Source: Mactromeris polynyma
Taxonomy: Eukaryota; Mollusca; Bivalvia; Venerida; Mactridae
NCBI GenBank assembly: GCA_032209605.1
Contig: JASFXZ010000001.1
Coordinates: 29,206,619-29,270,618, forward strand
Length of the DNA stretch: 64,000 bases
Direction: 5' to 3'
Of the stretch, positions 47,301 to 58,628 are shown piece by piece (the stretch's first letter is position 1; the number at the start of each line of letters is the position of its first letter). The notes below the pieces were generated by a model, which saw only the letters and a list, made by a program, of their open reading frames with translations, ran no database searches and had not been told where the DNA came from. A program made the position numbers and the translations under genes.

Positions 47301-47786
47301 GGTGGTGGCAGTTACTATGAGCATGAGGGTGCCGCTACAAATGTACAGTGTCTACCGAGTGTTCCCGAATGGGGGCGCTATGATGACGGAAGCTCTAGCT
47401 TGGCGTTCATGTGGGGCATGGAGTATGAGGATAACATGGATAACATATTGCAACATTCGAATATTCAAGGATCGCTTGTTAATCAGAATGTACCTTGTGC
47501 CGTTTGTCGAAATAAGGTTCGACCTAGCTCCTTGATGATTCCGGGAAAATTCAGTTGTTTTGAGGGTTGGAATTTCGAGTATCGAGGATACATAATGGCT
47601 GGTCACTACTTCAATAAAGCAGGAAGTCAGTACATCTGCCTTGACGAAACTCCGGAAGCCGATCCAGCTGGATATCGTGACGAGAATGGAACATTACTCT
47701 ACAGAGTTGAAACAGTGTGTGGCTCACTACCATGTCCACCCTATGTAAACAACCGTGAACTCGCCTGTGTTGTATGCACCAAATAA
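44328..47786 (+). CDS. Short-chain collagen C4-like membrane protein, copy 4
   Basis: Exons 44328-44531, 46004-46082, 46338-46412 and 47296-47786 join in frame into a 282-residue protein. Exon 3 is one codon shorter than in copies 1 and 2 but keeps an NET sequon, and exon 4 adds an NGT sequon. The layout is as in copy 1: basic N-terminus, one membrane segment, coiled coil, RKKR site (KRKKRSARK), then the ten-cysteine C4-like domain ending NRELACVVCTK. Intron 1 is unlike that of the other copies from about 44545 to 45995 and contains a tRNA-like SINE. The splice acceptor before exon 2 reads ttcttgcag in place of ctttccag. AATAAA overlaps the stop codon in this and the other full copies. The role is unknown beyond the family name. 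Secretory or surface location is inferred. Confidence 0.85.
44545..45995. other. Replaced intron 1 sequence of copy 4
   Basis: No match to intron 1 of copies 1-3. Contains a small hairpin (gggcctataaac/tttataggtccg at 44589-44624), AT-rich sequence with cgattatcgattat words near 45110-45150 and a tRNA-like fragment at 45515. No gene recognised. Confidence 0.5.
45515..45570 (+). repeat. tRNA-like SINE fragment in intron 1
   Basis: ttggttcagttggtagaac (A-box-like) and gtttcgattcccgg (B-box-like) in tRNA-like order but with reduced spacing. Confidence 0.45.
46741..46810 (-). repeat. tRNA-like SINE in intron 3 of copy 4
   Basis: Orthologue of 9670-9750 with the minus-strand B-box-like gagttcgattcccgg and an A-box-like gttagccgccccgttag. 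Confidence 0.55.
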
Positions 47787-48130
47787 ACAGGCACTGGGGA
47801 ATATTATCATACGACATTAAACTGGCGCTCATTGATGCTCTTTGTGTACAGTCGCCATTTTCGTCGAGGGGTATATAATCATATATATATATATGAGCGC
47901 CGCCGTACGATTTCCAACCTCTTCTTTAAGTGACGTCATTTCCAGAAAAGGTCACATGTGAAGCCACCATGTACTGACAGTTAAGCACTATTTGACCCAT
48001 AAGGCAATATGATAACGAAGTGACCATATAGAGTAAATAATGTTTCCTGCTTGCTAATGTTGCGTTTTCTTTAAATGACGTCACTTACGGAAGAGGTTGT
48101 ACATCCCATAGCAGCGCTCATAAGTACATA

Positions 48131-48283
48131 CAGTAAAATCTCAATAATATATCCACCTTTGGGACCCTTGAAAAGTGGTCTTATTATTTAGATGGTCTTA
48201 ATATTGTGGTTAAGTGCAAAATAGGCGAAATGGACTTGAAGATTGTGTTCTTATTGAGGTGGTCTTTAAGTGAGAGTGTTCTG
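48131..48283. mobile_element. Pogo/Tigger-like MITE at start of mannosidase unit
   Basis: cagtaaaatctcaataata at the left after TA and gtgagagtgttctg at the right before TA. Orthologue at 60435-60587. Confidence 0.6.
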
Positions 48284-48500
48284 TATTCAATAAAAAAATT
48301 GAAACACAAGCGTTTAAAATTTTCATATGACTGAATTTATTTAAAGCATACAAATGAATATACATGTACATGTATACCAACATACGATTCAGCAACAATA
48401 AATAACAACATATCGATTAGTGTCAATATTTGACAATATAGTAGAGAAAATGGAAACTCTGCTAAGACAATATTTCAGCAGACATCACGGCAGACCGGTA

Positions 48501-48639
48501 GTGACATTCACATTTCGTCATTTCTCTCCTAAAAATATTGAATTCGTGAAATTGAAATTCACGATTACAGCATCAAGAATTCACGATTTCAACTTCGAGA
48601 ATTCAATATTTCCAAGAAGAGAAGTAATATGAATGTCAC
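48501..48639. repeat. Palindromic hairpin module
   Basis: Same module as 12687-12820. It lies after a single remnant of the 23-bp unit. Confidence 0.6.
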
Positions 48640-48850
48640 CATCGGTGTTCCGTATATACCTGATACAGTGCACATAGCAAGGTCCCACTCTGGCCGAATG
48701 GATGACTAGTGTATAAGGAAGACTACATTCGTATTCATAAATTATTAAATTTCTTTTTTCATTTCAAGTTTACTGTAAGCCAGTTTGATAATTTTCGTTA
48801 TTTATGAAGTCGAATGCAATACTTTATTCATAGTATAAAGAATATATATA

Positions 48851-49258
48851 CACTTAACAAAACTTATAAGTGTGCACTTTTTGAATGTCGAATAACTTTT
48901 TTATTGATTACCATTTCTTCACGAAATTTTGTATATTTGCAATTTCCTACGTGTAGATCATGATTCTCGGGTCGAAATTATCAGTTTGAATAACACAAGA
49001 CGTCGAGTCCGGGTGGGCACACACGCTATAAGACTCTTTCCAATCAACCAGATTATCTTTAAGTGGGAGCTGCAGTACCGATTTTTTTCGCATCATCATA
49101 TTTATTGATTTTATTTGTTCAATCTGTGGATTTATGACATGAAATAAACAAAATATTATGCCAGGTATCTACGCTATATTTGTTGAAAATTTCAGCAAGA
49201 TCAGACTAATATTGACCAAGATACGGTCATATTTATACCTGCACACTTTTGTTAAGTG
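48851..49258. mobile_element. Mariner-like MITE, 408 bp
   Basis: Begins cacttaacaaaacttataag and ends acacttttgttaagtg, flanked by TA on both sides. No transposase. The second copy at 61229-61892 is exactly 408 bp once the nested MITE and its CAG duplication are removed. Confidence 0.7.
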
Positions 49259-49715
49259 TATGTTTTGGTAAAAACGAAATCCTTCTCTTATAAAAGCAGC
49301 GCCGGCGCTCTCCCTCAGTATCAGACAAAGTGTGGAGTCATTCGTTATTTCATTTAATGGATTTTCGAAAAATGATACATGGGGAATATTACACGCCTTC
49401 GACTTCCTTGTATATACTGCTACATTTCATCAAATGTAAAATGTTAATCCTTTCCGCATAGCAACCACCACTGTTCAGCACAAGTAATTGCGAAGTCGGG
49501 ACATCCACAATATCACCCGTGAGTAATCGATTAAAATACCCGGATGATATTTCATGACTGTGACGTCATTTATGATGTAACCGATACACATATGGAATAA
49601 GCAGAACAGGAGATATTCACAAATTAGTCCTTAAAAACTTCAAGACAAATAAATAATGTATGCATCACAGTGGAAACAACTAATTACAGCTAATATGAAA
49701 AGTTCCAGTACTGAA
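49259..49715. other. 3' flank of the mannosidase gene
   Basis: Repeated at 61893-62333 with a few substitutions and a 14-base deletion. Presumably includes the 3' untranslated region on the minus strand. No gene recognised. Confidence 0.5.
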
Positions 49716-52209
49716 CTATAAGCCAACCCTGAAAGCTCTTAATTCCATATAGTCAGGCGCCAAGTCCGAGTCAGCGCTGAGATGAGTCTTATTGTATAAA
49801 TGAGAAAGTGATGTTTCGGTTATTTTCACATCAAGTTTAGGAAAAAGAGTTTTTACAGTCAAAGTGTCTAGTTTTTTGCATTGTCCATTTATTGGTTTGT
49901 ATCCACAATGCATTGGTTTCCGGTGTAAAACCAGACTGGTACCATTGTATTCTAAATTATTCTTCACAAGGTTTCTAAACCCGACAATCGAGACATCACA
50001 TGGAAACTCCGTTTTCAGAGGATGCAATTGCCTTGAAAGCTTGACAGAAGAATCAGTGGTAATGTATTTGATTATTTCATTTTGCAGCAAATCATTTATT
50101 AAAATGCCATCCTCCGAAGCATAAGTGTATCGCTTCTCTTCGGGTTGAAAACGTTGTGTTTTATGTTCTATTTGAACTATAAAATCATTATTCACTCTAA
50201 CATTGTCGTAAACACCCAGCCCAAGACCTCGCTTGTCGTCTCTGAATGTATGCCTGTCCAGCATGACCTCTAGGTGACCTTCTTTCAGACTAGCGCCACC
50301 GTGAGGTTGACGGCAATGCAGTGAAAGTCTTTTGGAGTCATCTTCTAAAATCGCCATTGTTGTCACTGGATAATAATTTGATTCTATTGGGTCATGTGGT
50401 CTGTTCTGACGCCCAATCAACTGGAATCCATTTTGGTCAGTATAGAATTGGTCACCATTTTTTACATCAGTTTGTAATCGTAAAATCACTTCCATCCAAG
50501 TCATGCTCGCTTCTTTCATGTCTACTTCTGTTTTGATATGGAGCCCTTGACCTTGAGTTGCAGTTGTATTATACAATATAACTCTCATTCTGAAACCTTT
50601 TGACGTTACCTGCACCTCTGACATCAATGGGCCTTTCGTTACCTTGACAACGCGTTCACCTATTACAAAATCAGTCGCTGGTCCCCCTGGTCCAAATATA
50701 TAAGCACCGCTGGTTTTAGACTGATATAGCATGAACTTAGCTGTAATATTGGTAACTTTCCCATCTTTGTCAATTATCCTTTTCATGTTACCAGAGTTTT
50801 TGTCAAATTCTACTTTAATGTGCATATTTTCAATGGTTAACGTAGAATCCGCTTCACTGTTTAGACTTTCAAACACTTCAACCCTACTATTTGTCCTGGA
50901 AGCTGGCGACAACTTGTAAACTTCGATTCCAAACGGTGGTATAGTTACTTCAAATGTGACTGTAAGTGGTTTTTGTGGACCTTCGTCTCCTTTGTGAGTT
51001 ACAATTTGAAAAGGAGTGTTTGCGTTTACGGAAGATAAAACCACCAAGTTTTTCGAAGTTACGCGAAGTGATACAATTTCTTTTCGTTTCTTAGACAAAG
51101 GATTTACCAAAACTATGCTGTGTTCCTTAGTTGTATTCACGACAACATTTCCTGTCATTTTCTTGCTTTCTGGTTTGATTGTTTCGGCTGTGAGCAACTT
51201 GGGGTCGGATTGCTTCCCCTTAGTCAGCAGTGACAGAATGACCATCTTAAATGCCGAGTGTGCTTGCTCATTTGCCTGAAATAGTCTCTGTTCATAGTCG
51301 CTCACAACATGTGGCAAGGAAGTTCCTGAAAATATAGAAATATCTATACGTAAGACTAAAAATAAACACATATTTATACGTGGTGTCACGATATACCAGT
51401 ATATCGGTACATTGCAAGATGCAGTCCAACTGTTTTGTTCGGCTATATGAAATTGAAGTATCATTTCATTTACGATATGAAATTATCTTGTCAGTAAAAC
51501 ATCCTATAGTTTCTAATCGGGAAAGCCTCATATTAAATTATAGCCCACAATTGAAAATAAAATGACTTTTAGTTTAGCTGATAAATGTTAATGAAAACCT
51601 TTTGAAGAGTTTGTAGTGGAACGGAAAAAAATAAGTTGCTACAGGGAATGCCAAATACATAAGACAATGCCTCCCCACACAGACCTCCAGGAAAACTATT
51701 CATCAAACATAAGGCAGGGGAGGGCTCATTGGTACATATGTAAGGGAACAGAGGCCGACCGTAACTATGAGAATAAAAGAGGACAAAGAGTGTGAAACAA
51801 ACTACAAAACAATCTACCGTTATATCGTATGTTTATGAAGCAACATTTCGGTACATAATGTAGTGCTTATGTATTGCAATAATCGTGGTACGCTTCAGGC
51901 GTTTTTGTGACACCCTTACTTTTTGTTGCACGCACATAAATTAAAACCTTTTAATAAGACATGTGAATGGGGAAATACGAAGAGCGACTTGCAATACTAG
52001 TATCCATGTACATGTCTACATAATGTTCACGCCTCCCTCCTATGATGACATTTTAATAATACGCATCTAATATTGTTAAAGTTTTTATTCCTTCTCTTTA
52101 CTGATGTCTGTAGGATACTTTCAAGCTACCCAAAGTGCATTAGTTATATGTCTTATTTCTTACAAAAGATGTCAAATAAGTCACCGTATGTGAATGTGTA
52201 TTCCGAATA

Positions 52210-52378
52210 CAGTCTGACCTCGTTTATTCGAATTCATCGGGTCCTAAATTTTATTTCGAATAATACATGGTTTCGAATAGCCCATTTCAGTTCGACGTGC
52301 CTAAGAAGATACCAAGAATGAAAAAAACTGATACCAAGTATTCGGATAATAGGTTGTCGAATAAACGAGGTCAGACTG
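52210..52378. mobile_element. Pogo-like MITE in mannosidase intron
   Basis: Begins cagtctgacctcgtttattc and ends with the inverse gaataaacgaggtcagactg, a perfect 20-base pair, with TA on both sides. 169 bp, no coding. Confidence 0.8.
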
Positions 52379-52814
52379 TATTTATGAATCAAAGAAATTA
52401 AAACGAAAAATAACGACGGTACAAGGCTTGTTATGAAGCATCATCATCACCCCTGGATTAACAATATCTTTCGAACTGATAATCAAAGACTTGTTTCGTG
52501 ATAAAATGGAGGATCAAATAAGGTTTATCTAGGCTTTTATTGACCGCCAATGAAATCAAGACCGTAACGAATCACTAGATTTAGAATGTAAAACGTAACA
52601 CGAGAAGCAATTGTGATGATAATAAACACTAATCGATTGACTTGAAACTGAACTTCGGTTCGCGTAATAGTACACACTAGTTATTTTCCTAATTGATTGC
52701 CACAGTACAGATCGGACATTTTGCAATACAGTCCAGAGCGGCCATCTCTTGAGCAATAAACCTCTGTTCTACAACTGCATCATTTTTCTCGTCGTAAAAA
52801 TATCTAACAACTTA

Positions 52815-55800
52815 GCCTCCCGAGAGTAGCAACCTCTTCACAACAGTCAAAATGTGGACCCCACAGCTTGTTTCTCTGGAGAGTAGCAACCTCTTCACAA
52901 CAGTCAAAATGTGGACCCCACAGCTTGTCTCTCTCGAGAGTAGCAACCTCTTCACAACAGTCAAAATGTGAACCCCACAGCTTGTCTCTCGAGAGAGTAG
53001 CAACCTCTTCACAACAGTCAAAATGTGGACCCCACAGCTTGTCTCTCTCGAGAGTAGCAACCTCTTCACAACAGTCAAAATGTGGACCCCACAGATTGTT
53101 TCTCTCGAGAGAAGCAACCTCTTCACAACAGTCAAAATGTGGACCCCACAGCCTGTTTCTCTGGAGAGTAGCAACCTCTTCAGAACAGTCAAAATGTGGA
53201 CCCCACAGCGTGTTTCTCTGGAGAGTAGCAACCTCTTCACAACAGTCAAAATGTGGACCCCACAGCTTGTTTATCTGGAGAGTAGCAACCTCTTCACAAC
53301 AGTCAAAATGTGGACCCCACAGCGTGTTTCTCTGGAGAGTAGCAACCTCTTCACAACAGTCAAAATGTAGACCCCACAGCTTGTCTCTCTCGAGAGTAGC
53401 AACCTCTTCACAACAGTCAAAATGTGGACCCCACAGCGTGTTTCTCTCGAGAGTAGCAACCTCTTCACAACAGTCAAAATGTGGACCCCATAGCTTGTCT
53501 CTCTGGAGAGTAGCAACCTCTTCACAACAGTCAAAATGTGGACCCCACAGCTTGTTTCTCTCGAGAGTAGCAACTTCTTCACAACAGTCAAAATGTGGAC
53601 CCCACAGCTTGTCTCTCCGGAGAGTAGCAACTTCTTCACAACAGTCAAAATGTGGACCCCACAGCTTGTCTCTCTGGAGAGTAGCAACCTCTTCATAACA
53701 GTCAAAATGTGGACCCCACAGCTTGTTTCTCTGGAGAGTAGCAACCTCTTCACAACAGTCAAAATGTGGACCCCACAGCTTGTTTCTCTCGAGAGAAGCA
53801 ACCTCTTCACAACAGTCAAAATGTGGACCCCACAGCCTGTTTCTCTGGAGAGTAGCAACCTCTTCAGAACAGTCAAAATGTGGACCCCACAGCGTGTTTC
53901 TCTGGAGAGTAGCAACCTCTTCACAACAGTCAAAATGTGGACCCCACAGCTTGTTTATCTGGAGAGTAGCAACCTCTTCACAACAGTCAAAATGTGGACC
54001 CCACAGCGTGTTTCTCTGGAGAGTAGCAACCTCTTCACAACAGTCAAAATGTAGACCCCACAGCTTGTCTCTCTGGAGAGTAGCAACCTCTTCACAACAG
54101 TCAAAATGTGGACCCCACAGCGTGTTTCTCTCGAGAGTAGCAACCTCTTCACAACAGTCAAAATGTGGACCCCATAGCTTGTCTCTCTGGAGAATAGCTA
54201 TCTCTTCACAACAGTCAAAATGTGGACCCCACAGCTTGTTTCTCTCGAGAGTAGCAACCTCTTCACAACAGTCAAAATGTGGACCCCACAGCTTGTCTCT
54301 CCGGAGAGTAGCAACTTCTTCACAACAGTCAAAATGTGGACCCCACAGCTTGTCTCTCTGGAGAGTAGCAACCTCTTCACAACAGTCAAAATGTGGACCC
54401 CACAGCTTGTCTCTCTGGAGAGTAGCAACCTCTTCACAACAGTCAAATTGTGGACCCCACAGCTTGTCTCTCTGGAGAGTAGCAACCTCTTCATAACAGT
54501 CAAAATGTGGACCCCACAGCTTGTTTCTCTGGAGAGTAGCAACCTCTTCACAACAGTCAAAATGTGGACCCCACAGCTTGTCTCTCTGGAGAGTAGCAAC
54601 CTCTTCACAACAGTCAAAATGTGGACCCCACAGCTTGTTTCTCTGGAGAGTAACAACCTCTTCACAACAGTCAAAATGTGGACCCCACAGCTTGTCTCTC
54701 GAGAGAGTAGCAACCTCTTCACAACAGTCAAAATGTGAACCCCACAGCTTGTCTCTCGAGAGAGTAGCAACCTCTTCACAACAGTCAAAATGTGGACCCC
54801 ACAGCTTGTCTCTCTCGAGAGTAGCAACCTCTTCACAACAGTCAAAATGTGGACCCCACAGCTTGTTTCTCTCGAGAGAAGCAACCTCTTCACAACAGTC
54901 AAAATGTGGACCCCACAGCCTGTTTCTCTGGAGAGTAGCAACCTCTTCAGAACAGTCAAAATGTGGACCCCACAGCGTGTTTCTCTGGAGAGTAGCAACC
55001 TCTTCACAACAGTCAAAATGTGGACCCCACAGCTTGTTTATCTGGAGAGTAGCAACCTCTTCACAACAGTCAAAATGTGGACCCCACAGCGTGTTTCTCT
55101 GGAGAGTAGCAACCTCTTCACAACAGTCAAAATGTAGACCCCACAGCTTGTCTCTCTGGAGAGTAGCAACCTCTTCACAACAGTCAAAATGTGGACCCCA
55201 CAGCGTGTTTCTCTCGAGAGTAGCAACCTCTTCACAACAGTCAAAATGTGGACCCCATAGCTTGTCTCTCTGGAGAGTAGCTACCTCTTCACAACAGTCA
55301 AAATGTGGACCCCACAGCTTGTTTCTCTCGAGAGTAGCAACCTCTTCACAACAGTCAAAATGTGGACCCCACAGCTTGTCTCTCCGGAGAGTAGCAACTT
55401 CTTCACAACAGTCAAAATGTGGACCCCACAGCTTGTCTCTCTGGAGAGTAGCAACCTCTTCACAACAGTCAAAATGTGGACCCCACAGCTTGTCTCTCTG
55501 GAGAGTAGCAACCTCTTCACAACAGTCAAAATGTGGACCCCACAGCTTGTCTCTCTGGAGAGTAGCAACCTCTTCACAACAGTCAAAATGTGGACCCCAC
55601 AGCTTGTTTCTCTGGAGAGTAGCAACCTCTTCACAACAGTCAAAATGTGGACCCCACAGCTTGTTTCTCTGGAGAGTAGCAACCTCTTCACAACAGTCAA
55701 AATGTGGACCCCACAGCTTGTTTCTCTGGAGAGTAACAACCTCTTCACAACAGTCAAAATGTGGACCCCACAGCTTGTCTCTCGAGAGAGTAGCAACCTC

Positions 55801-58300
55801 TTCACAACAGTCAAAATGTGAACCCCACAGCTTGTCTCTCGAGAGAGTAGCAACCTCTTCACAACAGTCAAAATGTGGACCCCACAGCTTGTCTCTCTCG
55901 AGAGTAGCAACCTCTTCACAACAGTCAAAATGTGGACCCCACAGCTTGTTTATCTGGAGAGTAGCAACCTCTTCACAACAGTCAAAATGTGGACCCCACA
56001 GCGTGTTTCTCTGGAGAGTAGCAACCTCTTCACAACAGTCAAAATGTAGACCCCACAGCTTGTCTCTCTGGAGAGTAGCAACCTCTTCACAACAGTCAAA
56101 ATGTGGACCCCACAGCGTGTTTCTCTGGAGAGTAGCAACCTCTTCACAACAGTCAAAATGTGAACCCCACAGCTTGACTCTCGAGAGAGTAGCAACCTCT
56201 TCACAACAGTCAAAATGTGGACCCCACAGTTTGTCTCTCGAGAGAGTAGCAACCTCTTCACAACAGTCAAAATGTGGACCCCACAGCTTGTCTCTCTCGA
56301 GAGAAGCAACCTCTTCACAACAGTCAAAATGTGGACCCCACAGCTTGTTTATCTGGAGAGTAGCAACCTCTTCACAACAGTCAAAATGTGGACCCCACAG
56401 CTTGTCTCTCTGGAGAGTAGCAACCTCTTCACAACAGTCAAAATGTGGACCCCACAGCTTGTCTCTCTCGAGAGTAGCAACCTCTTCACAACAGTCAAAA
56501 TGTGGACCCCACAGCTTGTCTCTCTGGAGAGTAGCAACCTCTTCACAGCAGTCAAAATGAGGACCCCACAGCTTGTCTCTCGAGAGTAGCAACCTCTTCA
56601 CAACAGTCAAAATGCAGACCCCACAGCTTGTTTCTCTCGAGAGTAGCAACCTCTTCACAACAGTCAAAATGTGGACCCCACAGCTTGTCTCTCTGGAGAG
56701 TAGCAACCTCTTCACAACAGTCAAAATGTGGACCCCACAGCTTATCTCTCTGGAGAGTAGCAACCTCTTCACAACAGTCAAAATGAGGACCCCACAGCTT
56801 GTTTCTCTCGAGAGTAGCAACCTCTTCACAACAGTCAAAATGTAGACCCCACAGCTTGTTTCTCTCGAGAGTAGCAACCTCTTCACAACAGTCAAAATGT
56901 GGACCCCACAGCTTGTCTCTCTGGAGAGTAGCAACCTCTTCACAACAGTCAAAATGTGAACCCCACAGCTTGTCTCTCGAGAGAAGCAACCTCTTCACAA
57001 CAGTCAAAATGTGGACCCCACAGCTTGTCTCTCTGGAGAGTAGCAACCTCTTCACAACAGTCAAAATGTGGACCCCACAGCTTGTCTCTCTGGAGAGTAG
57101 CAACCTCTTCACAACAGTCAAAATGTGGACCCCACAGCTTGTCTCTCTCGAGAGTAGCAACCTCTTCACAACAGTCAAAATGTAGACCCCACAGCTTGTT
57201 TCTCTGGAGAGTAGCAACCTCTTCACAACAGTCAAAATGTGGACCCCACAGCTTGTTTCTCTCGAGAGTAGCAACCTCTTCACAACAGTCAAAATGTAGA
57301 CCCCACAGCTTGTTTCTCTGGAGAGTAGCAACCTCTTCACAACAGTCAAAATGTGGACCCCACAGCTTGTTTCTCTGGAGAGTAGCAACCTCTTCACAAC
57401 AGTCAAAATGTGGACCCCACAGCTTGTTTCTCTGGAGAGTAGCAACCTCTTCACAACAGTCAAAATGTGGACCCCACAGCTTGTCTCTCTGGAGAGTAGC
57501 AACCTCTTCACAACAGTCAAAATGTGGACCCCACAGCTTGTCTCTCTGGAGAGTAGCAACCTCTTCACAACAGTCAAAATGTGGACCCCACAGCTTGTCT
57601 CTCTCGAGAGTAGCAACCTCTTCACAACAGTCAAAATATGTACCCCACAGCTTGTTTCTCTGGAGAGTAGCAACCTCTTCACAACAGTCAAAATGTGGAC
57701 CCCACAGCTTGTCTCTCTGGAGAGTAGCAACCTCTTCACAACAGTCAAAATGTGGACCTCACAGCTTGTCTCTCTGGAGAGTAGCAACCTCTTCACAACA
57801 GTCAAAATGTGGACCCCACAGCTTGTCTCTCTGGAGAGTAGCAACCTCTTCATAACAGTCAAAATGTGGACCCCACAGCTTGTCTCTCTCGAGAGTAGCA
57901 ACCTCTTCATAACAGTCAAAATATGTACCCCACAGCTTGTTTCTCTGGAGAGTAGCAACCTCTTCACAACAGTCAAAATGTGGACCCCACAGCTTGTCTC
58001 TCTGGAGAGTAGCAACCTCTTCACAACGGTCAAAATGTGGACCCCACAGCTTGTCTCTCTGGAGAGTAGCAACCTCTTCACAACAGTCAAAATGTGGACC
58101 CCACAGCTTGTCTCTCTGGAGAGTAGCAACCTCTTCATAACAGTCAAAATGTGGACCCCACAGCTTGTTTCTCTCGAGAGTAGCAACCTCTTCACAACAG
58201 TCAAAATATGTACCCCACAGCTTGTTTCTCTGGAGAGTAGCAACCTCTTCACAACAGTCAAAATATGTACCCCACAGCTTGTTTCTCTCGAGAGACTGCG
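52815..58300. repeat. 57-bp minisatellite, about 96 copies, with higher-order blocks
   Basis: Tandem units containing agtagcaacctcttcacaac followed by agtcaaaatgtggacccc and a variable acagcttgt(c/t)tctct segment, 57 bases each. Marker variants show higher-order repeats: the gcctgtttctc variant occurs at 53151, 53835 and 54918, distances of 684 (12 units) and 1083 (19 units), and the linked cttcagaacag variant follows each time. Because 57 is divisible by three and the unit has few stops, all frames on both strands stay open for long stretches, up to 1,382 codons. That is a property of the unit and not evidence for a protein. Confidence 0.95.
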
Positions 58301-58628
58301 CTGTGTATTAATGTCTTCCTTACGTTAGTATATGCCATTATCTAACGGATTAGGTAGTTTTTATATTATAGTTTATTTCTGTTTTTAAACATACATACAT
58401 AACATATAAGAGGAAAAGCATATACATGTACACATAATACATAATATACGTCATAGTAATACGAGTACAGACACAGTCAAATAATGAAATCCGACAATAT
58501 TACAAAAAATGTTTGCTAGTTAAAAAGATAGAACCAGACACACCTTTGATATAATCAAGTCTATGAAAGCGAAAATAGACTAGATAATCTCGATGTGTGG
58601 TTAAACGGATGTCGACAATTACTCTTAC
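58301..58628. other. Intron end between minisatellite and first exon
   Basis: AT-rich intron sequence up to the splice donor at 58627-58628. Nothing else recognised. Confidence 0.6.

Larger units (their letters stand above)
33623..48840. repeat. Segmental repeat unit C
   Basis: Third tandem unit. It contains a truncated C4-like copy (39366-40327), a 3.5-kb insertion and a full copy (44328-47786). The region upstream of the gene (38890-39569) is repeated at 43860-44531, so part of this unit was duplicated again. The unit ends where similarity to 16812-16930 stops, near 48840. Confidence 0.75.
51326..58628 (-). other. Mannosidase intron, mostly minisatellite
   Basis: The donor gtaagag (next to 58629) and acceptor ttttcag (next to 51325) on the minus strand delimit 7.3 kb. 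Positions 51465-52205 and 52380-52810 show no recognised feature apart from the MITE at 52210. The remainder is the 57-bp array. Confidence 0.75.

Noticed and set aside
52804..56952. A 1,382-codon minus-strand open frame of 19-residue repeats
   Set aside because: It lies entirely in the 57-bp minisatellite. All frames on both strands are open because the unit length is a multiple of three. It overlaps an intron and has no ATG context, signal peptide or flanking unique coding sequence.
52815..58300. CRISPR-like array
   Set aside because: The units are contiguous with no unique spacers, and the genome is eukaryotic. It is a minisatellite.
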